Assembly (NCBI GenBank): GCA_007695005.1
Contig: REEQ01000066.1
Span: forward strand, 1 to 64,000
DNA: 64,000 nt
From: Wenzhouxiangellaceae bacterium
Lineage (GTDB): Bacteria; Pseudomonadota; Gammaproteobacteria; Xanthomonadales; Wenzhouxiangellaceae
Direction of reading: 5' to 3'
Shown: one piece after another, positions 50,625-60,060 of the stretch
How the letters are laid out: the number at the start of each line of letters is the position of its first letter
How positions within the stretch are numbered: position 1 is the stretch's first letter
The notes under the pieces: generated by a model
The model's input: only the letters and a program-made list of their open reading frames with translations
What the model was told of the DNA's origin: nothing
Database searches by the model: none
Made by a program: the position numbers and the translations under genes

Positions 50625-52994
50625 TCAATTCCGCAACGGCTTGCCTGTCTTCAGCATATGCCCGATCCGCTCCTGCGTCTTCGGCATGGCACACAGTTCC
50701 AGGAAGTGCTCGCGCTCCAGGTGGTGCAGCCAGTCTTCGTTGACCGGGGTGCCGCGGTCGATTTCGCCGCCGCAGATCACGGTGGCGATGCGGCTGCCGA
50801 TTTCGAAGTCATGCTCGGAGATGAAGTGGCCTTCGAGCATGTTGACCAGCAACATCTTCAGCGTGGCCACGCCGACATCGCCGGCGGCCGGGATGGTGCG
50901 CCCGGCAAGATCCGGGCGGTAGCCGGCCGCGCTCAGGCCGCGGACCAGGCCGTGGGCCGCATGCAGCAGCTCGTGTTCGTGCATCACGACCAGGTCTTCC
51001 GGCCGCAGGTAACCCATCTCTTTCGCCTCCAGCGCTGAACTCGAGACCTGCCCCATGGCTACCTGCTTGTAACGCTTCTCCAGCAGCGGGAAGGTATCGC
51101 CGGCAGCCGTGTCGGCGTTGATCTGCATCGCCAGGGTGGCCAGGCCGCCGCCGCCGGGCAGCAGGCCGACGCCGGCTTCGACCAGGCCCATGTAGCTTTC
51201 CAGGTGGGCGACGCGACGGCTGGCGTGCATGGCCAGCTCCAGGCCACCGCCCAGGGCAAGACCGCGCACCGCGGCAACCGATGGTACGGCCGCGTAGCGC
51301 AGGCGCAGGTTGACGGCCTGGAAGCCGCTGACCAGGGCGCGAACGCTGTCGAAATCACCGCGCTGAATGGCTTCGGCTGCGGCTTTCAGGTTGGCACCGG
51401 CGGAGAAGGGGCCCTGCGGCTGCCAGATCACCAGGCCGTCGAAGCCGGCCTCGGCCTTGTCCAGGGCAGCGTTCAGGCCGTCGACGACGCCGTTGTCGAT
51501 CACGCCCATCTTGGTCTTCAGGCTGGCGATCAGGACATCATCGTGCAGGGTCCAGAGTCTGATGGCATCGGTCTCAAAGACGGTCTGGCCGTCATGGCTG
51601 GCCTCGCCGAACAGGCGCACCGGCTGGTACTGGCGCTGGTAGACGGCCAGGTCCGGGCGCGGGCTGACTTCGTTGGTGGCACCTGAATAGGAACCGCCCG
51701 GGCCGTGCACGCCCTCGACATCGCCGACCCATTTCGGCAGGACCACATCGACCTCGGCCTTGCCGGACTCGACATCGTCCTCGATCAGGCAGGCCACCTT
51801 GCGCCAGCCGGCGGCCTGCCACTGTTCGAACGGGCCCATCTTCCAGCCGTAGCCCCAGCGCATCGCCAGGTCGATCTCGCGGGCTGATTCGGCGATCGCC
51901 GCCAGGTGGTGGGCGCAATAGTGGAACAGGTCGCGGTGGATGGCCCACAGGAACTCGGTTTCCGGATACTCGCACTTGGCCAGCTCGGCCAGCTTTTCGC
52001 CCGGATCCTTGATTGCCAGCACCGCCTTGACCTCGTCGCGGACACTGTAGTCGGTGCTGCGGTAATCGCCGGTCTCGGGATCGAAAACCTTGATCTCACG
52101 CCCTTCCTTGCGGAATACGCCGGCCCCGGCCTTCTGGCCCAGGGCGCCGGCCTCAACCAGCTTCGCCAGCCACTCGGGTGCCTTGAACAGGTGGTGCCAG
52201 GGGTCGTCGGCGAGCTTGGCGTCCATGGTCTTGATGACGTTGGCCATGGTGTCCAGGCCGACCACGTCGGCCAAGCGGAAGGTCGCTGACTTCGGCCGCC
52301 CGATTGCAGGCCCGGTCAGGGCATCGACGGTATCGAAGCCCAGCCCCAGGCGCTGGGCATGGTGCATGGTCGACCACATCGTGAACACGCCCACCCGGTT
52401 GGCGATGAAGTTGGCCGTATCGCGGCAGCGGACCACGCCCTTGCCCAGGTTTTTGGTGAGGAAGTCTTCGAGCAGATCCATGACCGCGCCGTCGGTGCCC
52501 TCATGCGGGATCAGTTCGACCAAGTGCATGTAGCGCGGCGGATTGAAGAAGTGCACCCCGCAGAAGCGGGATTTCAGCGCATCGGGCACGACGCCGGCCA
52601 GCTCGTTGATCGACAGGCCGGAGGTGTTGGTGACGAAAAAGGCATCGGCATGGATGTGCGGGCCGATCTTTTCATACAGCGATTTCTTGATATCCATCCG
52701 CTCGACGATGGCTTCGATGATGAAGTCGCACTGGGCAAGCTGCTCCAGGTCATCATCGAAGTTGCGCGCGGTAATGAACTGGGCCAGGTCCTTGCCGGCC
52801 AGCGGCGCGGGCTTGAGCTTGAGCAGGTTCTGAATGCCGCCTGCGGCGATCTTGCTGCGCTGCTTGTCGTCGCTGGGCAGATCATAGAGATCAACGGGAA
52901 TGCCGGCGGCGGTCAGGTGGGCGGCAATCTGCGCCCCCATCACCCCGGAACCGAGCACAGCGGCACGGCGTACACGAAGTTTCTGGTCAGTCAT
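50625..52994 (-). CDS. 3-hydroxyacyl-CoA dehydrogenase / enoyl-CoA hydratase (FadB/FadN-like)
   Basis: 789 residues. Dehydrogenase first (VRRAAVLGSGVMGAQIAAHLTAAGIPV; NTSGLSINELA; GVHFFNPPRYMHLVELIPH), then a crotonase domain from about residue 480 (GPFSAGANLK, VRGLALGGGLELAMHA, MGLVEAGVGLLPGGGG), with both catalytic Glu positions apparently present. The order is opposite to E. coli FadB and like Bacillus FadN and related proteins. Catalyses two middle steps of beta-oxidation. Flanked by fadE and fadA in one operon. Confidence 0.93.
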   Translation of the reverse strand: MTDQKLRVRRAAVLGSGVMGAQIAAHLTAAGIPVDLYDLPSDDKQRSKIAAGGIQNLLKLKPAPLAGKDLAQFITARNFDDDLEQLAQCDFIIEAIVERMDIKKSLYEKIGPHIHADAFFVTNTSGLSINELAGVVPDALKSRFCGVHFFNPPRYMHLVELIPHEGTDGAVMDLLEDFLTKNLGKGVVRCRDTANFIANRVGVFTMWSTMHHAQRLGLGFDTVDALTGPAIGRPKSATFRLADVVGLDTMANVIKTMDAKLADDPWHHLFKAPEWLAKLVEAGALGQKAGAGVFRKEGREIKVFDPETGDYRSTDYSVRDEVKAVLAIKDPGEKLAELAKCEYPETEFLWAIHRDLFHYCAHHLAAIAESAREIDLAMRWGYGWKMGPFEQWQAAGWRKVACLIEDDVESGKAEVDVVLPKWVGDVEGVHGPGGSYSGATNEVSPRPDLAVYQRQYQPVRLFGEASHDGQTVFETDAIRLWTLHDDVLIASLKTKMGVIDNGVVDGLNAALDKAEAGFDGLVIWQPQGPFSAGANLKAAAEAIQRGDFDSVRALVSGFQAVNLRLRYAAVPSVAAVRGLALGGGLELAMHASRRVAHLESYMGLVEAGVGLLPGGGGLATLAMQINADTAAGDTFPLLEKRYKQVAMGQVSSSALEAKEMGYLRPEDLVVMHEHELLHAAHGLVRGLSAAGYRPDLAGRTIPAAGDVGVATLKMLLVNMLEGHFISEHDFEIGSRIATVICGGEIDRGTPVNEDWLHHLEREHFLELCAMPKTQERIGHMLKTGKPLRN

Positions 52995-53029
52995 GAATCA
53001 TCCTTGGTTTTCATCGGAATCGGTTAAAT

Positions 53030-53228
53030 GCTCTCTCGCGCAGAGGCGCCAAGAAAATCTTTTTGAATGAAGACTTTTCCTTCCGTTGCGCGTCTGCGTC
53101 TCTCATCAAGCAGATCAATCACGTATTGTTTTGAAAAAATCCCACCGCAAAGACGCCAGGTTCACGAAGAAAAAATACCTTCGCTTTCCTACCTTCGCGT
53201 TCTTCGCGTCTTCGCGGTTGGTTGTCTT
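53030..53228. repeat. Intergenic CGCGAAGACGCGAAG-type repeat between fadE and the fadB-like gene
   Basis: CCGCAAAGACGCC (53145-53157) and GCGTCTTCGCGG (53206-53217) form an inverted pair with one mismatch, separated by stretches such as TTCGCGTTCTTCGCGTC. A further related word, CGCGCAGAGGCGCCAAG, occurs near 53037. The phrase (cgcaaagacgc-caag) resembles a short intergenic repeat scattered through many bacterial genomes. The region is AT-richer than the genes. Confidence 0.7.
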
Positions 53229-55673
53229 TTAGCTAGCCTCGGCCAGGACCGGGCGCTGTGGTTCGCTGCTGTTGGCGAGTTCCTCGGGGGTAAACTCGTC
53301 GACGGCGATCACCCGGGCGCTCAGTTCCTGCGCGCGGATCAGGTCGGCGGCTTGCTCCTCGCTGATCACGCCGGCTTCGACCGCCTTGCGGGTCAGGGTG
53401 TTGACGTTGGTTGGGCTGGGTACGGCCTTGAGCGCATTGCGGATGGCATGTTCGGCCGGCTCGGCCTTGAGGACGGCATCGAAGGCCTTCAGTACGATGC
53501 CGGTGCCGTCTTCTTCCTGTGACATGAAGCAGCCGGCAATCAGGCGCTCGCGAGTTGGCGATTTTTCCAGCAGCAGGCGGGCAATCTTGTGCCCGGTGCG
53601 GTCGTCAGACTTGTTGTGCACGCGGCCCCAGGGGAAGCAGACAACGCGCAGTACACGGCCCAGGGCCCGGATCGGGAAGTTACGGTACACGCCGTGCAGG
53701 GCCTCTTCAACCTGGTGCAGGCTGTCCTCGACCGAGAACTTGACCAGCGGCAGGTCTGCGGCCGGCCGGCCGTCATCTTCCCAGCGGCGCAGGATGCTGG
53801 AGGCCATGTACAGGTGGGCCAGGGCATCGGCGAAACGCCCAGACAGCTTTTCGGCAAACTTGAACCTGCCACCCAGGATCAGCAGAGCGAGGTCGGCAGT
53901 CAGGGTGAAGGCCGAGCTCAAGCGGTTGACGCGACGGTAGTAGCGGGCGGTTGGGCCGGACACCGGGCTTGCGCTCAGGCCGCCGCCGGTCAGACCAAGC
54001 AGGGGGGTGCGCACAGTGTTGGAGATCAGGAAGCCGACATGGCCCCAGAGCGCGGCATCAAAGGCCTTCAGGTCATTGTCCTGCGCGGCCAGCATTTCCT
54101 TCAGCAGGTAGGGGTGGCAGCGGATCGCGCCCTGGCCGAACACGATCATCGAGCGGGTCAGGATGTTGGCACCTTCCACCGTAATCGACACTGGCAGGGC
54201 CTGGTAGCCCAGCGACAGATAGTTGCCCGGACCCTCGACCACGGCCTTGCCGCCATGCACGTCCATGGCGTCGTTGACTACCCGCCGGTTGGCTTCGGTC
54301 AAGTAGGCCTTGAGAATGGCTGACAGTACCACCGGCTTGTGGCCGGCATCGAGTGCGGCCAGGGTCAGCTTGTGGGCCGCTTCCATCCGGTAGGCTTCGG
54401 CGCCGATCCGGGCCAGCGGCTCTTCGATGCCTTCGAAATAGCCAATCGGCTGCTTGAACTGGTAGCGAATTCGCGCATAGGCGCCGGTCATCGCCGAGCA
54501 GGCCTTGCCGCCAGCCACACCCTGGGCGGGCAGGGAAATGGCCCGACCGGCAGCCAGGCAGTGCATCAGCATGCGCCAGCCCTGGCCAATGCGCTCCTTG
54601 CCACCGATTACCCAGTCCATGGGAATGAATACATCCTTGCCGCGGGTCGGGCCGTTCATGAACAGCGAGCCGCCGGGCAGGTGCCGGTTGCCGATTTCCA
54701 CGCCCGGCGTGGATGTCGGGATCAGGGCGCAGGTAATGCCCAGATGCTCCTTGTCGCCCAGCAGGCCCTCGGGATCGCGGGTCTTGAAGGCCAGTCCGAG
54801 TACGGTCGCCACCGGCGCCAGGGTGATATAGCGCTTGTCCCAGGTCACGCGCAGGCCGAGAACTTCCTTGCCATCGACGACTTTCTTGCAGACCACGCCT
54901 TCATCGGGCATGGAAGCAGCGTCGGAACCGGCCTGGGGTGAGGTCAGGGCAAAGCACGGAATCTCCTCGCCGCGAGCCAGTCGAGGCAGGTAGTGGTTTT
55001 TCTGATCGTCCGTGCCGAAGTGCATCAAAAGCTCGCCGGGGCCGAGCGAGTTCGGCACCATCACCGACACGGCCGCCGTCAGGCTGCGGGTGGAAATCTT
55101 GGTCACGGCGGCTGCATTGCCCTGGGCCGAAAATTCCAGCCCGCCGTACTGCTTCGGAATGATCATGCTCAAGAAGCGCTTGTCGCGGATGAACTGCCAG
55201 ACTTCCGGCGGCAGATCCTTCAGTTCGCGGTTGATCTTCCAGTCATCGAGCATCTTGCACAGCTCTTCAACCGGGCCATCAACAAAGGCCTGTTCTTCTG
55301 CGCTCAAGGCAGGCGCAGGCTGATCGAACAACACCTTCCAGTTCGGCTTGCCGCTGAACAGCTCGGCATCCCACCACACCGTGCCAGCATCCAGCGCTTC
55401 CTTTTCGGTGGCAGACATGGCCGGCAGCACGCCCTTGAACCAGTTGAACAGAGGTTTCGAGAGCACCGAGCGACGTAGCGGCGTGACGGTAAAGAACAGC
55501 AAAACGGCGGTGGCGGCCAGTAGTACCAGGTCAAGCTGCCACGCCGATGGCAGCCAGAACAAGGCAGCGCAGCTCAAGCCGGCGGACAGCAAGGTGGCCA
55601 GCCACAGGGGTGCCCTGAACCAGGCCAGAGTGAGCAGGCCGAGGACGAGAACGACAAGAACGGTGAGCGTCAT
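53229..55673 (-). CDS. fadE: Acyl-CoA dehydrogenase FadE
   Basis: 814 residues, the same length as E. coli FadE as I recall. First step of beta-oxidation: FAD-dependent oxidation of acyl-CoA to trans-2-enoyl-CoA. N-terminal membrane helices (LTVLVVLVLGLLTLAWF and LLSAGLSCAALFWLP) anchor it. The dehydrogenase core includes CFALTSPQAGSDAASMPDEG and MDVHGGKAVVEGPGNYLSLGYQALP, followed by a DUF1974-like C-terminal part. It overlaps the TetR gene by 4 bases (ATGA), so both share an operon. Confidence 0.96.
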   Translation of the reverse strand: MTLTVLVVLVLGLLTLAWFRAPLWLATLLSAGLSCAALFWLPSAWQLDLVLLAATAVLLFFTVTPLRRSVLSKPLFNWFKGVLPAMSATEKEALDAGTVWWDAELFSGKPNWKVLFDQPAPALSAEEQAFVDGPVEELCKMLDDWKINRELKDLPPEVWQFIRDKRFLSMIIPKQYGGLEFSAQGNAAAVTKISTRSLTAAVSVMVPNSLGPGELLMHFGTDDQKNHYLPRLARGEEIPCFALTSPQAGSDAASMPDEGVVCKKVVDGKEVLGLRVTWDKRYITLAPVATVLGLAFKTRDPEGLLGDKEHLGITCALIPTSTPGVEIGNRHLPGGSLFMNGPTRGKDVFIPMDWVIGGKERIGQGWRMLMHCLAAGRAISLPAQGVAGGKACSAMTGAYARIRYQFKQPIGYFEGIEEPLARIGAEAYRMEAAHKLTLAALDAGHKPVVLSAILKAYLTEANRRVVNDAMDVHGGKAVVEGPGNYLSLGYQALPVSITVEGANILTRSMIVFGQGAIRCHPYLLKEMLAAQDNDLKAFDAALWGHVGFLISNTVRTPLLGLTGGGLSASPVSGPTARYYRRVNRLSSAFTLTADLALLILGGRFKFAEKLSGRFADALAHLYMASSILRRWEDDGRPAADLPLVKFSVEDSLHQVEEALHGVYRNFPIRALGRVLRVVCFPWGRVHNKSDDRTGHKIARLLLEKSPTRERLIAGCFMSQEEDGTGIVLKAFDAVLKAEPAEHAIRNALKAVPSPTNVNTLTRKAVEAGVISEEQAADLIRAQELSARVIAVDEFTPEELANSSEPQRPVLAEAS

Positions 55674-56314
55674 GGGTGGATCTCCAGGGTGCGAACAGCA
55701 CCAGGCTTGGTGCGGGAAGAAATGGCCTTGCGCAGGCCGGCAGCGGCGAAACGGACCAGATCAGCAGCGATCTCGCGGCCGTCGCTGACTTCGCATTCGG
55801 CCATCGTGTAAGTCAATGCGCCAACAATGAAATCCAGCTGCCGGCGCAGGTCGCGCTCGTGCAGACCGGGCAGGGCTTCGGCGATGGCACGGGCGAAGCG
55901 CTGCATGACATGAGCGTACTCGGCGCTGAGCGCCCTGTGCAGCTGCTCATCCCGGTCAGCCAGCGCCCGCATCAAGATGCGCATGAAGCGATGGCCGGCA
56001 TCAGCGCTGCCGTGAGTAAAAGCCAATGCGGGTACTACGAAAGCCTCCAGCACCGCTTCCAGCTGCGGCGGCTTGCCTTGCGCCAGTGCCTGTTCCAGCT
56101 GGACCAGGCGGGCCCGGTTCAGGGCATCCAGTCGGCGCCGGAAGACCGCCAGTATCAGCGCCTGCTTGGAGCCAAAGTGATAGTTGACGGCCGCCAGGTT
56201 GACCTCGGCAGCCTGGGTAATCTGCCGCAACGAGGTCGCGTGGAAGCCCTCTTCAGCAAACAGCTGTTCAGCGCTGTCCAGAATGCGATCGCAGGTTGAA
56301 GTGGCCTGATTCAA
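55670..56314 (-). CDS. TetR family regulator, PsrA-like fatty-acid sensor
   Basis: 214 residues, TTG start at 56314; no in-frame ATG occurs upstream before a stop. The helix-turn-helix is ILDSAEQLFAEEGFHATSLRQITQAAEVNLAAVNYHFGSKQALILAVF, typical of the PsrA/FadR-like TetR branch. The effector domain resembles the long-chain acyl-binding group (C-terminal part FIVGALTYTMAECEV). It heads the fadE operon and a PsrA-type site lies just upstream, so it likely represses itself and the beta-oxidation genes until fatty acids appear. Confidence 0.88.
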   Translation of the reverse strand: MNQATSTCDRILDSAEQLFAEEGFHATSLRQITQAAEVNLAAVNYHFGSKQALILAVFRRRLDALNRARLVQLEQALAQGKPPQLEAVLEAFVVPALAFTHGSADAGHRFMRILMRALADRDEQLHRALSAEYAHVMQRFARAIAEALPGLHERDLRRQLDFIVGALTYTMAECEVSDGREIAADLVRFAAAGLRKAISSRTKPGAVRTLEIHP

Positions 56315-56329
56315 ATCAAACGTTCGATT

Positions 56330-56343
56330 GAAACGAGTGTTTG
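56330..56343. promoter_or_regulatory. PsrA-type operator upstream of the TetR-fadE operon
   Basis: GAAAC-GAGT-GTTTG fits the known PsrA consensus (G/C)AAAC-N2-4-GTTT(G/C). It lies 16 bases before the TetR start. A neighbouring TCAAAC/GTTTGA pairing (about 56311-56346) could give a second overlapping site. Confidence 0.65.
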
Positions 56344-56409
56344 AATGTTAGCACCATACGGTACCGAATGCAATCAGGTTCCCGCCTGCCGATGGGCATC
56401 AGCAGGCAC

Positions 56410-56928
56410 TCATGGCTGGCAGTCGAGGCCGACTTCCTCCCGGCTTACCCGCGGCCGCCCGGGATTGGAAACGATGACCGAGTTCGGCGTGCCGCGGCCG
56501 TTTTTACTGCAGACCCGGATGGTCAGATTGGTGCCGTAGGCGCCGCCCATCGGCTGGAAGCGAACCCGATAGCGCCCGCCGGAGTGCATCAACATGCGTG
56601 GATCGGGCTGCACCACGCGCAGCAGGTCAGATTCGCCGGCAGGTTGACCGCTGCGTTCGGCGTCGACAAATACAATGAAGCCCTGGTCCCAGCGATTGCC
56701 TGAGCAGCGCAGTCCATTGGGGCTGGGGCAGGCTGACACGAAGGTGGCGCGGGTCACTGCTTCATTGCGCGCATAGTTCAGATGGGTGACGAGCTGGTTC
56801 GATGCGTTGATGATTCTTTGCTGCTCGATGAAACCCTGCATGCCGGGCGCCGCAATGCTGCTCAATATCGCCAGTATCGACAGCCCGATGATCAGTTCGA
56901 TCAGACTCCAGCCGCTCTGTGCTTTCAT
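56410..56928 (-). CDS. GspH/FimT family type IV pseudopilin
   Basis: 172 residues from ATG 56928 with a strong GGAGGG upstream; the track start 57033 is too long. A prepilin leader SGWSLIELIIGLSILAILSSIAAPGM carries the cleavage Gly and the Glu at +5. The rest is a GspH-like domain (NQLVTHLNYARNEAVTRATFVSACPSPNG...WDQGFIVFVD) with cysteine pairs. It is a minor pilin or pseudopilin of a type IV pilus or type II secretion machine. No other pil or gsp gene is near. Confidence 0.9.
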   Translation of the reverse strand: MKAQSGWSLIELIIGLSILAILSSIAAPGMQGFIEQQRIINASNQLVTHLNYARNEAVTRATFVSACPSPNGLRCSGNRWDQGFIVFVDAERSGQPAGESDLLRVVQPDPRMLMHSGGRYRVRFQPMGGAYGTNLTIRVCSKNGRGTPNSVIVSNPGRPRVSREEVGLDCQP

Positions 56929-57116
56929 GAATTCCCTCCAGTTCGGACAAGTGACAGGTGCTGCCAGTATGGAAACCGGGGGCGGCGGCTTGCATCGGGC
57001 GGCTTGCCCGTCAGAGCGTGAGAAAATGACCATGGCAGCGCTGGGAAAAGAGTGGGTTCACGATCAGTTCACCGCGGCGGCATGTAATACTGAGCGCCGT
57101 TTCCATGGAGCTATGC

Positions 57117-58034
57117 ATGTCCGCCTCGCGCAGCTTGACCGCCTGGTTCAGGACTGATACCGAACTACCCGATGGCGCCGATGACAAGCGCGTCGACTGG
57201 CTCAGGATCCTGCCGTTCATCGGCTTGCATCTGGCTTGTCTTGCCGTCTTTCTGGTCGGCTGGTCATGGACCGCCCTGGTCGTGTTTGCGCTCAGCTATC
57301 TGGTGCGAATGTTCGCGATCACGGCCTTCTACCATCGCTACTTCGCCCATCGCAGCTTTCGGGTATCGCGGCCGGTGCAGTTTGTTTTTGCCGTGATCGG
57401 CGCCAGCGCCACCCAGCGCGGACCGCTATGGTGGGCAGCGCATCATCGCCATCACCACAAGGTTGCCGACCGCCCGGAAGACCCGCACGCCCCCCGGCAT
57501 GGTTTCCTCTGGTCGCACATGGGCTGGTTTCTCAGCCGCCGCCATTTCGCCACCGACCACAGCCAGATTCCTGACCTGCAGCGCTACCCGGAGCTGCGCT
57601 GGCTGGATCGCTTCGACCTGCTGGTGCCGGTTGTTTTTGCTGCGGCCCTGTACGGGCTTGGTGCGTTGCTTGAGCGGTTTGCACCGGGCTTGGGCACCAA
57701 TGGGTGGCAGCTCCTGGTCTGGGGCTATTTTCTTGCGACGGTGGTTTTGATCCACGTGACCCTGACGATCAACTCGCTGGCCCACGTCTGGGGGCGGCGG
57801 CGCTACGCCACCCGTGACGACAGCCGCAATAACTGGTTTCTCGCCTTGCTGACTCTGGGCGAAGGCTGGCACAACAACCATCATCATTTCCCCGGTTCAG
57901 CACGTCAGGGTTTCTACTGGTGGGAGATCGACATCAGCTTCTACGTGCTTAAATTGATGAGCTGGGTCGGGCTGGTCCATGATCTCAAGGCGGTGCCAGC
58001 GGCGATCCGCGACTCGCGCCGGATCTCGCGATGA
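57117..58034 (+). CDS. Fatty acid (acyl-CoA) desaturase
   Basis: 305 residues from ATG 57117, where GGAG sits 6 bases upstream; ATG 57105 is the longer choice. Membrane-bound di-iron desaturase with three His boxes: HRYFAHR, HRHHHKVADRPEDPH and HNNHHHF. About four membrane helices. It introduces a double bond, probably delta-9, in an acyl chain. First of six genes whose ends overlap by 4 bases each. Confidence 0.92.
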   Translation: MSASRSLTAWFRTDTELPDGADDKRVDWLRILPFIGLHLACLAVFLVGWSWTALVVFALSYLVRMFAITAFYHRYFAHRSFRVSRPVQFVFAVIGASATQRGPLWWAAHHRHHHKVADRPEDPHAPRHGFLWSHMGWFLSRRHFATDHSQIPDLQRYPELRWLDRFDLLVPVVFAAALYGLGALLERFAPGLGTNGWQLLVWGYFLATVVLIHVTLTINSLAHVWGRRRYATRDDSRNNWFLALLTLGEGWHNNHHHFPGSARQGFYWWEIDISFYVLKLMSWVGLVHDLKAVPAAIRDSRRISR

Positions 58035-59287
58035 AACTGGCCGTGGTTGGTGGCGGGGTGTCGGGCCTGTATGCGGCCTGGCACCTGTCGAAGCAGCATG
58101 AGGTCATTGTGCTTGAAGCCGATCGTCGACTGGGCGGTCATGCCGACACCCACCAGGTGCAGGAGCAAGGTCGCACTATCGCTGTCGACAGCGGCTTTAT
58201 TGTCTTCAACGAAGTGCATTACCCGCTGTTTGCGGCCTGGTTGCAGGCCCTGGGGATCAGTTGGCACGACTCGGACATGAGCTTCTCCGTCTCCGACAGC
58301 GCCAGCGGGCTCGAATACAACGCCACCAATCTCGACCGCTTGTTCTGCCAGCGACGAAACTTGCTGCGGCCCCGCTTCCTGGGCCTGGTTCGAGACATGG
58401 TCCGCTTCTACCGCCAGGCGCCGGACCTGCTGACTGCGGTCGACGAGCATCAGACCCTGGCGCAATGGTTGTCGGGCAGCGGTCTTGGCCGCAGTTTCGC
58501 CGAGTTGCACCTGCTGCCCATGGCGTCGGCCCTGTGGTCGGCGCCCATGGGCCAGGTCGGCGAGTTTCCCATGCGACATTTGCTGGCCTTCATGGACAAT
58601 CACGGCATGCTGACGCTGGGCAAGCGACCGCCCTGGCGCACGGTCAACGGCGGCAGTGCTCGCTATGTCGAAGCTGCGGCCAGGACAATTGGGCGCATCG
58701 AAACAGCAACGCCGGTTCGATCGATCCGGCGCCTGCCGGATCGTGTCGAGGTCGTCACAGACCAGGATGCGCTGGTGGTCGATGGCGTGATCCTGGCCTG
58801 TCACTCCGACCAGGCTTTGGCCCTGCTTGCCGACCCGAACCGTGCCGAGCGCGAAGTGCTGGGCGCGATTGCCTATCAGCCCAACGAGGTTGCCCTGCAC
58901 ACAGACACCCGCGTCTTGCCCCGCCATCCTCGGGCCTGGGCGGCCTGGAACGTGCGCCGTGACCGACATGACAGGGAGCGCTGCCGGGTGTCTTATTACA
59001 TGAACAGCCTGCAAAAACTTGACTGCGCCCGGGACTATATCGTCTCGCTGAACCAGACCGAGCTGATCGACCCGGCCCGGATCATAGCCACGCGCAGCTA
59101 CCAGCATCCTGTTTTTACCACCGCAGCAGTCCGGGCACAACAGCGTTGGGATGAGATCAACGGGCCCCAACGGACCTGGTATTGCGGTGCCTGGTGGGGC
59201 TGGGGTTTTCATGAAGACGGTGTCCGCAGCGCGCGTCGCGTGGTTGACGCCATCGAGGCGGCCGATCGACGGGCGCTGGCCGCGTGA
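58031..59287 (+). CDS. FAD-dependent oxidoreductase (COG2907-type, amine-oxidase fold)
   Basis: 418 residues. The dinucleotide-binding motif is MKLAVVGGGVSGLYAAWHLSKQHEVIVLEADRRLGGHADTH, then VDSGFIVFNEVHYPLFAAWL. Ends with TWYCGAWWGWGFHEDGV, typical of COG2907. The family is related to phytoene desaturase-like and amine oxidase proteins and commonly sits with DUF1365 and CFA-like genes. It probably oxidises or desaturates a membrane acyl chain; the reaction is unproven. Four-base overlaps on both sides. Confidence 0.9.
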   Translation: MKLAVVGGGVSGLYAAWHLSKQHEVIVLEADRRLGGHADTHQVQEQGRTIAVDSGFIVFNEVHYPLFAAWLQALGISWHDSDMSFSVSDSASGLEYNATNLDRLFCQRRNLLRPRFLGLVRDMVRFYRQAPDLLTAVDEHQTLAQWLSGSGLGRSFAELHLLPMASALWSAPMGQVGEFPMRHLLAFMDNHGMLTLGKRPPWRTVNGGSARYVEAAARTIGRIETATPVRSIRRLPDRVEVVTDQDALVVDGVILACHSDQALALLADPNRAEREVLGAIAYQPNEVALHTDTRVLPRHPRAWAAWNVRRDRHDRERCRVSYYMNSLQKLDCARDYIVSLNQTELIDPARIIATRSYQHPVFTTAAVRAQQRWDEINGPQRTWYCGAWWGWGFHEDGVRSARRVVDAIEAADRRALAA

Positions 59288-60060
59288 CCGGCGCTGCCTG
59301 GCTGGCCGGCGACGCGGCCTTCGCACGCGGCCAGGTCTGGCATCGTCGCTCCGGTCCGCGTCCGCATGCATTTCGCTATCGGCTGTATTTCAGTGTTCTC
59401 GACCTAGATCGGCTGGATCAGGTGTTCGCGCGCAGCCGCCTGTGGTCACTGGAGCGCAGTAATCTGGTCTGCTTTCGTCGCAATGACTTTCTGGGGCCGC
59501 AGCATCTCGGCGTGGCCGAGGCCGTTCGCGAACGAGTGGCATCGCTTGCCGGCCATCGGCCGCAGGGCCGGATTCTGCTGTTGACCCACCTCAGGCAGTG
59601 GGGCATGTGTTTCAATCCGGTCAGTTTTTATCTTTGCCTCGGTTCGGAAGGGCCGGAGTTTATTGTCGCCGAGATTCACAATACGCCCTGGAACGAGCGT
59701 CACGCCTATGTGCTCGACTGCAGGGAGCAGCGGGGGCCGGACTATCGCTTTCAGTTCTCCAAGCGTTTTCATGTTTCGCCCTTCCTGCCCATGGACATGG
59801 ACTATGACTGGCGTTTTCGCTTTGAGCCCGATGCGTTGCTTGTTCACATGGCGGTGACCGACCGCGGCTCAGAATCCTTTCGCGCTGGAATGAAACTGGC
59901 GTTGGAGCCCATGACCAGAGCCGCGATGCGGCGCATGCCGTTGATCTTTCCGCTGATGACACTGCGTGTAGTGACCGGCATTTACTGGCAGGCACTGCGC
60001 CTGTGGCTGAAGCGAACGCCGTTTTATACCCATCCGGACAAGGAGCCTGAAGTCTCGTGA
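59284..60060 (+). CDS. DUF1365 family protein
   Basis: 258 residues from GTG 59284. DUF1365 signatures: GQVWHRRSGPRPHAFRYRLYFSVLDLDRLDQ, MCFNPVSFYLCLG, EIHNTPWNERHAYVL, KRFHVSPFLPMDMDYDWRF. Partners with COG2907 oxidoreductases and CFA-like methyltransferases in many genomes. No catalytic residue is certain. Position suggests acyl-chain modification. Confidence 0.92.
   Translation: MTGAAWLAGDAAFARGQVWHRRSGPRPHAFRYRLYFSVLDLDRLDQVFARSRLWSLERSNLVCFRRNDFLGPQHLGVAEAVRERVASLAGHRPQGRILLLTHLRQWGMCFNPVSFYLCLGSEGPEFIVAEIHNTPWNERHAYVLDCREQRGPDYRFQFSKRFHVSPFLPMDMDYDWRFRFEPDALLVHMAVTDRGSESFRAGMKLALEPMTRAAMRRMPLIFPLMTLRVVTGIYWQALRLWLKRTPFYTHPDKEPEVS

Noticed and set aside
49340-50743. 467-residue plus-strand ORF
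   Set aside because: Antisense to the thiolase gene, which has all catalytic motifs.
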